Below, in pieces: positions 35,753 through 44,208 of a DNA stretch of 64,000 nucleotides. The DNA lies in the NCBI GenBank assembly GCA_964196195.1, contig CAXMSE010000025.1, positions 8,886-72,885 on the forward strand. Direction: 5' to 3'. The notes under the pieces were generated by a model that had not been told where the DNA came from, did not search any database, and was given only the letters and a program-made list of their open reading frames with translations. Position 1 is the stretch's first letter, and the number at the start of each line of letters is the position of its first letter. Made by a program: the position numbers and the translations under genes. The DNA comes from OFTM10 sp964196195. GTDB lineage: Bacteria; Actinomycetota; Acidimicrobiia; Acidimicrobiales; Aldehydirespiratoraceae.

Positions 35753-36438
35753 GCAGCATTCTCGAAACCAAGGATCTGTGTCGCGACTACGTGTTGGCAT
35801 CGCACACGGTCGAGGCGGTACGCGACATCGACTTGAAGGTGGAACCCGGAACCCTCGTAGCCATCCGTGGAAGGTCGGGTAGCGGAAAGACCACCTTGCT
35901 GAATCTCATCGGTGGCCTCGATCAGCCGACAACGGGCAAGGTGTGGGTCGACGGCTTGGATCTGACCGAGGCCACCGAGTCCGAACTGGTCGAAATGCGG
36001 CGCCATAAGGTCGGATTCATCTTCCAGGCGTTCGGGCTCCTTCCGATCCTTTCCGCGGTCGAGAACGTACAGGTGCCCATGCGCATGACGATGACAGACG
36101 TTGCCGAGCGACAAGAACGAGCGCGAGTCCTGCTTGAGCTCGTTGGTCTCGGAGATCGCGCCGGGCACAGGCCCCACGAACTCTCCGGCGGCGAACAACA
36201 GAGGGTTGCCATCGCTCGGGCCCTGGCCAACGGTCCCAAGCTACTGATCGCGGATGAGCCAACCGGGCAGCTCGATTCGAGGACCGGTCGCTCGATCGTG
36301 GAGCTCGTGTCCGCCCTCGTGGCGAGTGAGAACGTCGCCGCGGTCTTCGCCACCCACGACCCGGCCCCGATCGCGGTTGCCGACCAGGTGCTCGAAATGA
36401 GCGACGGTCACCTCACCGCGTCAACTCCCACTACTTGA
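35749..36438 (+). CDS. ABC transporter ATP-binding protein (LolD/MacB type)
   Basis: A 229-residue nucleotide-binding subunit: Walker A GRSGSGKTT, Q-loop FIFQAFGLLPILSAVENVQVP, signature LSGGEQQRVAIARAL, Walker B KLLIADEPTGQLD and switch FATHD. The start GTG 35749 overlaps the stop of the first ATPase (GTGA). The long open frame to 35146 upstream is a shadow. With the first ATPase it would give an asymmetric pair on the two FtsX permeases. The cargo is unknown; known relatives move lipoproteins, peptides or act on the cell wall. The 3' end overlaps the convergent ABC-2 permease gene by 8 bases. Confidence 0.9.
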   Translation: MSSILETKDLCRDYVLASHTVEAVRDIDLKVEPGTLVAIRGRSGSGKTTLLNLIGGLDQPTTGKVWVDGLDLTEATESELVEMRRHKVGFIFQAFGLLPILSAVENVQVPMRMTMTDVAERQERARVLLELVGLGDRAGHRPHELSGGEQQRVAIARALANGPKLLIADEPTGQLDSRTGRSIVELVSALVASENVAAVFATHDPAPIAVADQVLEMSDGHLTASTPTT

Positions 36439-37225
36439 GCAGCAGTGTCTCGATGCGGCGGGCGGCGACGGCCATGCCCAGTACCGTCAGGGCCACGAGC
36501 ACCCCGGCGTGGGCTACCAACGACAACGACCACTCGCCCAGATTGGACGCTCGCACCAGAACCACCCCGTGATATAGGGGGCTGAGTTGCACGACCCAGC
36601 TCCACGATCCGTACGACGACAAGGGGTAGAAGGTGGCCGAGAACAGGAAAAGCGGGAGAGTGGCAGCGGGGACGTACTCGAAATCGGCCCACGACCGCAT
36701 ATAGGTGGTGACAGCCATCCCGATCGACGCGAACGCGAATCCGATGAGACCGCAAGCCACGATCGAGAGCACGATCCACGGCGACCGCACCATGCCGAGT
36801 GCGAGCATCGTGAAGACGAAGGCTGTCGAATACATCAGGCCGCGGATCACCGCGAACGCGATCTCACCGAGGGCGACGTCGCCGGCCGACATCGGGGTGG
36901 CCAGAATAGAGTCGTAGAGCTTCGCCTGCTTCCACTTGTGAAACACGTTCATCGTGGACTCGAGAACGGCTCCGTTCATGGCCGCGGCGGCCATGAGCCC
37001 CGGGGCGACGAACTCGTCGTAGGGGACCAACTTGCCCCCCACATCGATGTCGCCGACGAGGGCGCTGAGGCCGATGCGAATCGACAGCAGGAAGAATAAG
37101 GGCTCGAAGAAACCGCTGAAGATCACCATCCAGCTGCGCCGGTACACCATCGCGTTGCGCTCCAGCAGCCGATGGGGGCGTCTTACGTCGAATAGGGCCG
37201 CGGGCAGGATGCGGGCTGCGATCAT
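36431..37225 (-). CDS. ABC-2 type transporter permease (NodJ/DrrB-like)
   Basis: A 264-residue six-helix ABC-2 permease. The N-terminus RPHRLLERNAMVYRRSWMVIFSGFFEPLFFLLSIRIGLSALVG and the central helix pair GLMAAAAMNGAVLESTMNVFHKWKQAKLYDSILATPMSAGDVALGE are typical of the NodJ/DrrB group. FPAATLPLFLFSATFYPLSSYGSW-type text is the usual pre-C-terminal element. The start is ATG 37225, with GGAGG eight bases upstream. Its ATG overlaps the stop of the upstream permease (ATGA). It is the last gene of a three-gene exporter operon. Confidence 0.88.
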   Translation of the reverse strand: MIAARILPAALFDVRRPHRLLERNAMVYRRSWMVIFSGFFEPLFFLLSIRIGLSALVGDIDVGGKLVPYDEFVAPGLMAAAAMNGAVLESTMNVFHKWKQAKLYDSILATPMSAGDVALGEIAFAVIRGLMYSTAFVFTMLALGMVRSPWIVLSIVACGLIGFAFASIGMAVTTYMRSWADFEYVPAATLPLFLFSATFYPLSSYGSWSWVVQLSPLYHGVVLVRASNLGEWSLSLVAHAGVLVALTVLGMAVAARRIETLLLK

Positions 37226-38004
37226 GGCTGCAACCTCCGTCGGAAGGTGACGGTGCAAACGGTCCAACCGATGACCGCATAGGCCATGAGCGCGGCTACG
37301 TGGCCGACCCCTTCGGCACCGGTGAGGCCTCCCAACACCATGCCCCTACAGAGTTCGACACCGTGCCACAGCGGGGTGAGCCAGGCCACCGGCTCCAGCC
37401 AGTCGGGAAGTTGCTTGATCGGGTAGAACGCCCCACTGAAGAGGAACATCGGCAGGACGCCGAACCGAAAAATGGCCGTAAACGAATCGCCGGTGGTGCG
37501 AGTGGAGGTCCACGCCGCGATCGGCACCGCGAACGCGAGCGCGGTGAGAACGGCGGCAAGAACTGCCGGTATCAGCCCCCACGATCGGGTGTCGTCGAAG
37601 AGAGCGAGAACCAGCGCCACACCTACCGCACCGACGGCGGCGCGAGCCGCGAAATATATGGTGAGCCCGGTGGCGACGTCGCGTGGTTCGATCGGAGTGG
37701 ACACCATCGCCCGATACGCGTTCGACCACTGGAAGCCGTCCATGGTGGGCCACAGTGCTTGCTGGCTCGCGGTGAACATGGCGGTCGTGGCCAACAGCGC
37801 CGACGAATAGAACCCGAAGTAGGAGACTCCACCGAGCAGCTCCGCGGAGTCGGGCCCGCGGTCGACGAGCTCGCCCACGCCGAGGCCGATCCCGAGCAGG
37901 TAGAGCATCGGTTGGATGAATGAGCCCGCGAAGTTGGCCTTCCAGATTCCCCGGTAGACCACGAGGTCTCGGTAGGCGACTCGAAGCGGGGCGGGGGTGC
38001 TCAT
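37222..38004 (-). CDS. ABC-2 type transporter permease (NodJ/DrrB-like)
   Basis: A 260-residue six-helix ABC-2 permease homologous to the next gene. It has RDLVVYRGIWKANFAGSF and MLYLLGIGLGVGELV at the N-terminus, GFQWSNAYRAMVSTPIEPRDVATG in the middle and MFLFSGAFYPIKQLPDWLEPVAWLTPLWHGVELCRG near the C-terminus. Two different permeases with one ATPase suggest a heterodimeric channel. It starts 15 bases after the ATPase gene, in the same operon. Confidence 0.88.
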   Translation of the reverse strand: MSTPAPLRVAYRDLVVYRGIWKANFAGSFIQPMLYLLGIGLGVGELVDRGPDSAELLGGVSYFGFYSSALLATTAMFTASQQALWPTMDGFQWSNAYRAMVSTPIEPRDVATGLTIYFAARAAVGAVGVALVLALFDDTRSWGLIPAVLAAVLTALAFAVPIAAWTSTRTTGDSFTAIFRFGVLPMFLFSGAFYPIKQLPDWLEPVAWLTPLWHGVELCRGMVLGGLTGAEGVGHVAALMAYAVIGWTVCTVTFRRRLQP

Positions 38005-38019
38005 CAGAATCGGGCCATG

Positions 38020-38946
38020 TCAGTCGACCAGGGTGCGGCCGGTGAGGCGGAGGAAGACATCCTCGAGGCTGCTGCGCCGCACCAGCGCACTCTCCGGGAT
38101 GACGTCGCGAGCATGGAGTTCGGCCAGTGCCGACTCGCCGTCGGATACATAGACGAGCAGGCGATCTGGCAAGACTTCCACCCGCTCGGCTACCCCGGCT
38201 ACATCGCCGACGCGTTCCTGGTTGCGGCCATGGCCGAAACGCATCTCCAACACCTCTCGGGTGGCGTATTCGGAGATCAGGTTGCGGGGTGAGCCCTCCG
38301 CCACTATTCGGCCGCCATCCATGACCACGAGGCGGTCGCAGAGCTGCTCGGCCTCATCCATGTAGTGGGTGGTGAGCACAAGGGTCGAGCCCTGTTCCTT
38401 CAGCTGGTAGAGGCGGTCCCAGAGGAGGTGGCGGGCTTGGGGGTCGAGGCCGGTGGTGGGCTCGTCGAGCAGCAACAGTTCGGGCTCGCTGATGAGGGAG
38501 CGGGCAATGCTTACCCTGCGCTTCTGGCCACCCGAGAGAGGGTCGACCTTGTCGCCACCCCGTTCGGTGAGTTGTACGAACTCGAGCAGTTCGGCGGCAC
38601 GGGCCCGCGCGACAGCGCGAGGAATGTCGAAGTAGCGCGCATAGATGACCAGGTTCTCCATCACGGTCAGCTCGTTGTCGAGCTGGTCGAGTTGGGGAAC
38701 GACCCCGATGCGGGAGCGAATGGACCGCCCTTCGTGGGCGGGGTCGAGGCCGAAAATCTCGAGCCGACCGCTGGTGACCGGAGACACGCAGCCGATCATC
38801 CGCATCGTCGAGGTCTTGCCTGCGCCGTTCGGGCCGAGAAAGCCGAATGCCTCGCCTGGCTGTACATCGACATCGATGCCATCCACCGCGACTAGATCGC
38901 CGAAGCGCTTCACGAGGGAGCGGGCGGTGATGAGCGGGGGAGGCAT
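38020..38946 (-). CDS. ABC transporter ATP-binding protein (DrrA/NodI type)
   Basis: A 308-residue ATPase of the DrrA/NodI group: Walker A GPNGAGKTS, Q-loop IGVVPQLDQLDNELTVMENL (as in NodI), signature LSGGQKRRVSIARSL, Walker B LLLLDEPTTGLD and switch TTHYMDEAEQLCDR. A C-terminal regulatory part follows (LPDRLLVYVSDGESALAELHA to SSLEDVFLRLTGRTL). I start at ATG 38946 because TACGTT lies 7 bases before it; the open frame has a TTG at 38976. It heads the three-gene exporter, and the substrate (drug or lipid-like) is unknown. Confidence 0.9.
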   Translation of the reverse strand: MPPPLITARSLVKRFGDLVAVDGIDVDVQPGEAFGFLGPNGAGKTSTMRMIGCVSPVTSGRLEIFGLDPAHEGRSIRSRIGVVPQLDQLDNELTVMENLVIYARYFDIPRAVARARAAELLEFVQLTERGGDKVDPLSGGQKRRVSIARSLISEPELLLLDEPTTGLDPQARHLLWDRLYQLKEQGSTLVLTTHYMDEAEQLCDRLVVMDGGRIVAEGSPRNLISEYATREVLEMRFGHGRNQERVGDVAGVAERVEVLPDRLLVYVSDGESALAELHARDVIPESALVRRSSLEDVFLRLTGRTLVD

Positions 38947-38953
38947 CTCTGGG

Positions 38954-38959
38954 AACGTA
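38954..38959 (-). promoter_or_regulatory. -10 box TACGTT, leaderless start of the DrrA/NodI-type operon
   Basis: On the minus strand TACGTT, 7 bases, then ATG 38946. A divergent TATGGT box (39009-39014) serves the alcohol dehydrogenase gene, so the two promoters share about 90 bases. Confidence 0.48.
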
Positions 38960-39034
38960 GCTGACGATTCCGCCAAGCGGTCGGGCGTTGCGCCAACGAC
39001 GCCCGGAGTATGGTTTCGAATCTCAGGGGGTCGG

Positions 39035-39976
39035 ATGCGAGCGGTGAGAGTGGAGCACGGTGCGGTGCGGGTGGTCGATGTGCCAGCGCCGAGCGGGCCC
39101 GGGGTCCGGGTGCGAGTCGCGTCGGCCGGGATATGTGGGTCCGACCTTCATCTTGTGGGATCACCCGACCTTCCTCCGATCGAGGTGACTCTCGGTCATG
39201 AAGTCGCGGGATTCACCGACAACGGCACGCCAGTTGCCATTGAGCCCCTGTCTCCGTGTGGTCACTGCGAGATGTGCGTCAGCGGTGAATACAACCTGTG
39301 TGCCGAGAGTTCGGCGATGATCCATGGCATCGGAATCGACGGCGGGATGGCCGACGAGATATGGGTGCCGGAGAGAGCTCTCGTGCCCCTCCCATCGGGG
39401 CTGGAACCCGGAGACGCGTCTTTGGTGGAGCCCCTGGCCGTTCTCGTCCATTCATTCCGTAGATCCGGAGCTCGACCCGCTCAGCGGGTTGCCGTGGTGG
39501 GAGGGGGCACGATAGGGCTGTGTGCGGTGGCGGTTGCCCGAGCACGAGGCTGCGAAGTTGGTCTCGTGGCCCGGCACGACCCTCAGCGGGTGGCGGGTGA
39601 ACGGCTCGGAGCCACCGAAGTCACCGGCGAATACGACCTCGTGATCGAGGCGGCGGGAACCGAGAGCGCTCTCGCGGCCGCGGTGGATCTCGCCAAGCCA
39701 TCGGCGAGCGTGTCGATCCCCGGGATCTACTGGGGGGCGGTCTCGATGCCGGGTTTGGCGCTCTGTTTCAAGCAGGTCTCGCTCTGTCCCGCAACCCTGT
39801 ACGGCCGACATGCCGGTGGCCGCGACATAGATGCTGCAGCTGCCCTGCTCGCGGGCAACTCAGCGTTGGCCCAGACGCTCATCACCCACCGCTATCCCCT
39901 CGATGCCGCAGCAGAAGCCTTCGCTACCGCGTCGACTCGAGCAGAAGGGGCGATCAAGGTGGTCCTGGAGCCCTAG
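39035..39976 (+). CDS. zinc-dependent alcohol/polyol dehydrogenase (MDR family)
   Basis: A 313-residue medium-chain dehydrogenase. The catalytic zinc site is visible in AGICGSDLHL (Cys) and TLGHEVAG (His, Glu). The structural zinc lobe is CGHCEMCVSGEYNLC, with all four Cys. The NAD(P)-binding motif is VAVVGGGTIGLCAVAVAR. It oxidises an alcohol or sugar alcohol, not further specified. The start is ATG 39035 behind AGGGGG. The open frame upstream to 38645 lies over the divergent ATPase gene. The 3' end overlaps the convergent MFS gene by 23 bases. Confidence 0.9.
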   Translation: MRAVRVEHGAVRVVDVPAPSGPGVRVRVASAGICGSDLHLVGSPDLPPIEVTLGHEVAGFTDNGTPVAIEPLSPCGHCEMCVSGEYNLCAESSAMIHGIGIDGGMADEIWVPERALVPLPSGLEPGDASLVEPLAVLVHSFRRSGARPAQRVAVVGGGTIGLCAVAVARARGCEVGLVARHDPQRVAGERLGATEVTGEYDLVIEAAGTESALAAAVDLAKPSASVSIPGIYWGAVSMPGLALCFKQVSLCPATLYGRHAGGRDIDAAAALLAGNSALAQTLITHRYPLDAAAEAFATASTRAEGAIKVVLEP

Positions 39977-41213
39977 GGTCACCCCCGGCCACAGGGGGCG
40001 CGTGCCAACGGGCCCTTCCCCGCGAGGCCCACACTGCGGCCACAAGGTAGATCAGTGCCGATGCACTCAAGGCCGCACCGAGACCCTGCTGCTGGGCGAG
40101 AAGGCCGAGGCCCACGCCACCACTGATCTCGCCTAGCGAGCTGGCCTGTCCAACAAAAGAGTGCACGGTCGCCCGGTTGGATCGGTCGGTGAAATGGTTG
40201 GTCCAGGCGATCGTCACGGTTGCCGCCACGCTGCGAGCCATTCCCTGGGCAATCATTCCACCGAGGGCGACGGCGAGCAGATCAACGCGGGCGAGTACCG
40301 CCGCCCCGATGGCGGTTATGACGTGCAGGCCGACCATTACTCGAACCAGCTGCTCGCCGGCGAGGCGCGTGGCGAACACGAACAGGATGATGATGGCACC
40401 GAGGGATTGGAGCACCACCGCGGCGCCGATCAGCAGGGGCACATCGATTGCATTGGAGAAGCCGATCTCGTCGAGACGGGCGATCCCCAATCGGTCGACT
40501 GCTTCGCTGGCGAAGCCCGCCATGACGGTGGCCGCCAACAGGATCCTCAACCCGGGTCGGCGCGATGCCGCGAAACCCTCCGTCAGGAGCTGGCCGAAAC
40601 GGGCGCGCGCCGAGGCGGTGTGTCGTTCGAATCCGGTCTCGGGCATGCGGGCGATGAGCACGAGTCCCCAGGCCGCCAGCAGAGAGCCCACCCCGGCGAG
40701 GGCAATCGAGAGCCCGACCAGGGCCGCGATCACCGCTGAGGTGAGGACGCCGATGATCGAACCGAGGGCTTCGGCGCGACCGCGGAGCGGGAGAACGACG
40801 TCGACGCGATCAACAGACCCCAGCTCATCGGTGAACCAGGCGGTTTCGGCTCCGCTGCGAAACGTCGTGCCGAAGGCCCACAGGACCTGGGTCACCACCA
40901 ACGCGGCGAAAGTCTGGGCGACACCGGCACCGATGATCGCCACACCGCAGATGAGGAAGCCGAGAATCACCGAGAGGCGGCGGCTTCGGATGTCGGCGAC
41001 GATGCCGGTGGGGATCTCGACGAGCAGGATCGTGATCTCCTTTGCTGTTCCCAACAAGACGAGTTGAAGGGGGCTCAGCCCGACATCGACGACAACCCTG
41101 ATGAAGAACAGGGTCCAGTAGCTCGACCAGCAAAGCTGCCACACAAAGCCTGACGTGAGGAAGATCCGCCGTGCCCTCAACTCGGTGGGATCCTCGTGGG
41201 TCGACTCGTTCAT
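39954..41213 (-). CDS. MFS transporter
   Basis: A 419-residue membrane protein with about 12 helices. The first is FVWQLCWSSYWTLFFIRVVVDVGLSPLQLVLLGT. VEIPTGIVADIRSRRLSVILGFL is the cytoplasmic motif A loop after helix 2. A second half starting about 215 has a repeat of the same plan. The type resembles the tetracycline/antibiotic-efflux-like actinobacterial MFS group. The substrate is unknown. The gene is divergent from a small membrane protein gene. Confidence 0.86.
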   Translation of the reverse strand: MNESTHEDPTELRARRIFLTSGFVWQLCWSSYWTLFFIRVVVDVGLSPLQLVLLGTAKEITILLVEIPTGIVADIRSRRLSVILGFLICGVAIIGAGVAQTFAALVVTQVLWAFGTTFRSGAETAWFTDELGSVDRVDVVLPLRGRAEALGSIIGVLTSAVIAALVGLSIALAGVGSLLAAWGLVLIARMPETGFERHTASARARFGQLLTEGFAASRRPGLRILLAATVMAGFASEAVDRLGIARLDEIGFSNAIDVPLLIGAAVVLQSLGAIIILFVFATRLAGEQLVRVMVGLHVITAIGAAVLARVDLLAVALGGMIAQGMARSVAATVTIAWTNHFTDRSNRATVHSFVGQASSLGEISGGVGLGLLAQQQGLGAALSASALIYLVAAVWASRGRARWHAPPVAGGDPRAPGPP

Positions 41214-41275
41214 CGTGCGCCAGTGTGGTTCACTTTGCTTTCGTGCAAGGGTGTCGGCACCTGATCGGAGGCGTG

Positions 41276-41587
41276 ATGGGGGCGTTCTTCGACTCGTTCG
41301 CGATCTTCGCGGGGATAGCTCTCGTGGCGAGCGCGCCTGCCCTGGTCTTGACCCTGCAACGCGATTTGCCCGATACGCGACGTCGGTTCTGGATTTCGAT
41401 AGGAGTATTCGGCGTTTTCTGTGGCCTCATCGGGTCGAGTTCGGATGAACTCGTCCGCCGGTGCCGGGGCTCAGGCAGCGCCGGCGACAGCTGCCACGAC
41501 TACGGGGCCGACGGGTTTCTGGTCATGCTCGTCATCGGCTTCGTCGCGGTCGCTCTGGGGAAGGCGATCTCGATCTATCGATACTGA
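41276..41587 (+). CDS. small membrane protein of unknown function
   Basis: A 103-residue protein with three predicted helices: DSFAIFAGIALVASAPALVLTL, FWISIGVFGVFCGLIG and GFLVMLVIGFVAVALGKAISI. A central soluble stretch has two Cys (VRRCRGSGSAGDSC). GGAGG at 41267-41271 precedes ATG 41276. I do not recognise the family. It lies between divergent MFS and convergent PhzF genes. Confidence 0.6.
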   Translation: MGAFFDSFAIFAGIALVASAPALVLTLQRDLPDTRRRFWISIGVFGVFCGLIGSSSDELVRRCRGSGSAGDSCHDYGADGFLVMLVIGFVAVALGKAISIYRY

Positions 41588-41613
41588 AGCTGTTTGGTTG
41601 CGCCTGGGGACGT

Positions 41614-42468
41614 TCAGATGTCGACACTGCCGTCGATGCAGGTGACCGCATCTCCACCAACCCAGATCTCGCCGTCGGCTTCGTGGACGTGCACTCGTCC
41701 GGCGCGGCCGAGGGCGGCACCCTGAGACGCGATGTAGGGAGCGGTTAGGTCGCCGGTGGACAGGAGCCACTGGGCGATCGCCGCGTTGAGACTTCCGGTG
41801 ACCGGGTCTTCGGCGGCCTGGCCGGCGGACCGGAAGAAAGCTCGGACTTCGATGGCGGCGTCGCCGGCGACATGCTCACCGACCACCCCGATGGGGTGGG
41901 GGCCCACCACACCGATGTCGTAGCTTTGCACCGCGGCGAAGTCGGGAACGAGCGCCAACACTTCGGCCGCACTGGCGAGTTTCACCGCGATCCAACCGGG
42001 ACCGTTGTCGGCCCACTGGGCGTCGACAACGCTGTGGCGGGGAATCTGGAGAACGCGACAGACCTGGTCGACGTCGGCGTCGTCCACCGGACCCTCACGG
42101 ATGAGGGGCGGAGCGGCGAAGGAGAGGCGCCCGTTGTGCCTACTCAGCGAGACCAGCCCAACCCCGCATTCCTGCACGATTGTGCCCACGTCTTGGGGCG
42201 AACCGCCCGCTTCCAGCCAGGCATGACACGATCCGATCGTGGGATGGCCGGCGAAGGGGAGTTCGCCGCCCGGGGTGAAGATCCGCACGCGATAGTCGGC
42301 ACGATCATCGGTGGGGGAGAGAAGGAAGGTGGTTTCACTGAGGTTGGTCCAGTGGGCGAAACGCTGCATGGCATCGTCGCTGACACCGTCGCCATCGAGC
42401 ACCACCGCCAGCGCATTGCCCCGATAGGGCACGGCGGTGAACACGTCGATCTGCTTGAAGTTGCGCAT
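41614..42468 (-). CDS. PhzF family isomerase
   Basis: A 284-residue protein with the diaminopimelate epimerase-like fold of the PhzF family. It has IDVFTAVPYRGNALAVVLD at the N-terminus, the catalytic Glu45 in WTNLSETTFLL, RIFTPGGELPFAGHPTIGSCHA in the middle and EDPVTGSLNAAIAQWL in the second half. The family is known for the isomerase step of phenazine synthesis, but no other phenazine genes are present, so it is probably a housekeeping-type PhzF isomerase of unknown substrate. The ATG follows TAGGGT by 6 bases. Confidence 0.9.
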   Translation of the reverse strand: MRNFKQIDVFTAVPYRGNALAVVLDGDGVSDDAMQRFAHWTNLSETTFLLSPTDDRADYRVRIFTPGGELPFAGHPTIGSCHAWLEAGGSPQDVGTIVQECGVGLVSLSRHNGRLSFAAPPLIREGPVDDADVDQVCRVLQIPRHSVVDAQWADNGPGWIAVKLASAAEVLALVPDFAAVQSYDIGVVGPHPIGVVGEHVAGDAAIEVRAFFRSAGQAAEDPVTGSLNAAIAQWLLSTGDLTAPYIASQGAALGRAGRVHVHEADGEIWVGGDAVTCIDGSVDI

Positions 42469-42474
42469 TCGCCG

Positions 42475-42480
42475 ACCCTA
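42475..42480 (-). promoter_or_regulatory. -10 box TAGGGT, leaderless start of the PhzF gene
   Basis: On the minus strand TAGGGT, 6 bases, then ATG 42468. The divergent hydrolase gene has a TAGCTT box about 25 bases further on. Confidence 0.48.
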
Positions 42481-42530
42481 CTGCTGGGGTCGGGGTTCAG
42501 TAGCTTGGATCTGTACGAAAGGGCTCCCAC

Positions 42531-43466
42531 ATGCACGACACGACGTTCACATTTGAGGCTGCTCTCGGCCAGCAGATTCTCTGTCGGCGTTGGTACGGCG
42601 ACGCCACGCCCCGGGCGGTGGTGCAGATCGCCCATGGGGCATCAGAGCATTCGGATCGTTACTCCCGGCTCGCCGAGGTGCTCGTCGATGCCGGCTACGA
42701 GGTATACGCCAACGACCATCGCGGTCATGGGCGCACGGGGGCTGAGTTCGGTCGGTTCGGGGTGGCGCGGCCGGGGGGTTGGGCTGGGCTCGTGTCCGAC
42801 CAACACAGTCTCACCGGAGTGATCCGAGGCGAGCGCCCGGGCACGCCGATCGTGCTCTTCGGTCACAGCATGGGCTCGATGATCGCTCAGGGCTATATCC
42901 AGCAGTGGGCCGATGATCTGGCCGGTGTGGTGTTGTCGGGCACAACCGGAGCCTCGGTGGTCGACGATGCCACTCTCGAGATGATCGTCGACTTCGGAGC
43001 AGGTGAGGCGGCCGACGAGCCATCCGAACTGTTCGCGGCGATGTTCGCAGGCTTCAATGCTCCCTTCGACGGGCCGGGCGCAACCGGGTTCGAGTGGTTG
43101 AGCCGTGATGAGGTGGAGGTCGGCAAGTATGTCGAAGACCCCGACTGTGGCGACCCACTTTCCAACGGATTCGTGGCCGACATGCTCAGCGGGTCGGCCG
43201 AGATGTGGCAGCCGGAGAACGAGGCGCGAATCAGCAGTGATCTGGCCGTCTATCTCTTCTCGGGCGAGCATGATCCCGTGGGAGGCGAGAAGGCCGAGTC
43301 GGTGGTCGCCCTAGCTGCCCGCTACGAGGAGATGGGTATCGGCCCGGTGACGTTGCGGATCTACCCGGACGGACGCCACGAGATGCTCAATGAAACCAAC
43401 CGAGCCGAAGTGCACCAGGACCTTCTCAACTGGCTCGCCACTCTGGACTCTCCTCCAGAGCGCTGA
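42531..43466 (+). CDS. alpha/beta hydrolase, monoacylglycerol lipase-like
   Basis: A 311-residue hydrolase. VVQIAHGASEHSDRYSRLAEVLVDAGYEVYANDHRGHGRTG is the monoglyceride lipase/lysophospholipase signature. The nucleophile is Ser113 in FGHSMGS, the acid lies in FSGEHDPVGGEKA and the His in YPDGRHEMLNE. It probably hydrolyses a lipid ester and is predicted to be cytoplasmic. The start is ATG 42531. The 3' end overlaps the convergent SRPBCC gene by 41 bases. Confidence 0.88.
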   Translation: MHDTTFTFEAALGQQILCRRWYGDATPRAVVQIAHGASEHSDRYSRLAEVLVDAGYEVYANDHRGHGRTGAEFGRFGVARPGGWAGLVSDQHSLTGVIRGERPGTPIVLFGHSMGSMIAQGYIQQWADDLAGVVLSGTTGASVVDDATLEMIVDFGAGEAADEPSELFAAMFAGFNAPFDGPGATGFEWLSRDEVEVGKYVEDPDCGDPLSNGFVADMLSGSAEMWQPENEARISSDLAVYLFSGEHDPVGGEKAESVVALAARYEEMGIGPVTLRIYPDGRHEMLNETNRAEVHQDLLNWLATLDSPPER

Positions 43467-43896
43467 GGACAGCCTCCCAGCCGGGGTCATAGCGATCGCG
43501 AAGCGACTGGCCCACGGCATCTCCGAACTCCTCCCAGCCGCGGTGCTCGAGGTCGATCCGGGTTCCGGCATCGAGGGCATGGAAGCGCACATCGAGCACA
43601 GAGCCTGCTTCCGGATCGATGTTGGGGTGCCAGGCCAGCACGAACCGATGAGGCGGGTCCCACGTCAATACGTCGGCCCATGAATGCTCCGAGCCGTCCT
43701 CGGTCAGCTCCACGACACGGCCCCCGACCCTCGGTTCGAAGCGCACACCGGTGGCCTCGCCTTGGCCGATCGAATGTGTTGTCATCGGCCACCACGAGCC
43801 CATCCGGGCTGTGAACAACTCGAATGCGGCCGCCTGCTCGAGGACCACGGTGCGGGTCTTGTGTATGGGGATGATGGCGGTGGGAGAAAGTCTCAC
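43426..43896 (-). CDS. SRPBCC (AHSA1-like) protein, partner of the ArsR regulator
   Basis: A 156-residue SRPBCC protein: FELFTARMGSWWPMTTHS, GGRVVELTEDGSEHSWADVLTWDPPHRFVLAW and GTRIDLEHRGWEEFGD match the AHSA1/START-like group that is often encoded after an ArsR regulator. Such pairs are thought to be autoregulated, and the ligand is unknown. Its start overlaps the end of the ArsR gene by 4 bases, so translation is coupled. Confidence 0.85.
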   Translation of the reverse strand: MRLSPTAIIPIHKTRTVVLEQAAAFELFTARMGSWWPMTTHSIGQGEATGVRFEPRVGGRVVELTEDGSEHSWADVLTWDPPHRFVLAWHPNIDPEAGSVLDVRFHALDAGTRIDLEHRGWEEFGDAVGQSLRDRYDPGWEAVLSALEESPEWRAS

Positions 43897-44201
43897 TGCT
43901 GGTGTTCCTCTGCTGCTTGTTGTGTGAATGAATCAAGGACGTCGTCCCACAAGGTGTCGACCCATGAGCGCAGCACGGCCACGCCATCTGGGTCGGCGGA
44001 GTAGATGCGTCGGGTGCCCATGGGCGTTGCGGTGACCAGCCCGGCCGAGCTCAGCACCCGAAGGTGTTGGGACACCGCGGGTTGTGAGATCGGCACCTGA
44101 TCGGTCAGCTCGCGTACCGATGAAGATGACCGCCTGATCAGCTCGTAGATATTACGCCTGGTCGGGTCGGCCAGGGCTGTGAGTTGGGGTCCGACGTCCA
44201 C
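43893..44201 (-). CDS. ArsR-family transcriptional regulator
   Basis: A 102-residue winged helix-turn-helix protein. MDVGPQLTALADPTRRNIYELI is the typical ArsR start, and SSVRELTDQVPISQPAVSQHLRVLSSAGLVTATPMGTRRIYS is the recognition helix and wing. No metal-binding Cys-x-Cys is present, so it is not an arsenic sensor of the classical kind. I start at GTG 44201, not the TTG at 44219, because a TTGACT/TATTAA promoter ends 7 bases before the GTG. It probably represses itself and the coupled SRPBCC gene through the palindrome in that promoter. Confidence 0.88.
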   Translation of the reverse strand: MDVGPQLTALADPTRRNIYELIRRSSSSVRELTDQVPISQPAVSQHLRVLSSAGLVTATPMGTRRIYSADPDGVAVLRSWVDTLWDDVLDSFTQQAAEEHQQ

Positions 44202-44208
44202 TCGACTA

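Noticed and set aside
41614..42468. Phenazine biosynthesis cluster around phzF
   Set aside because: No other phenazine genes lie nearby. PhzF-fold proteins are common without phenazine synthesis.
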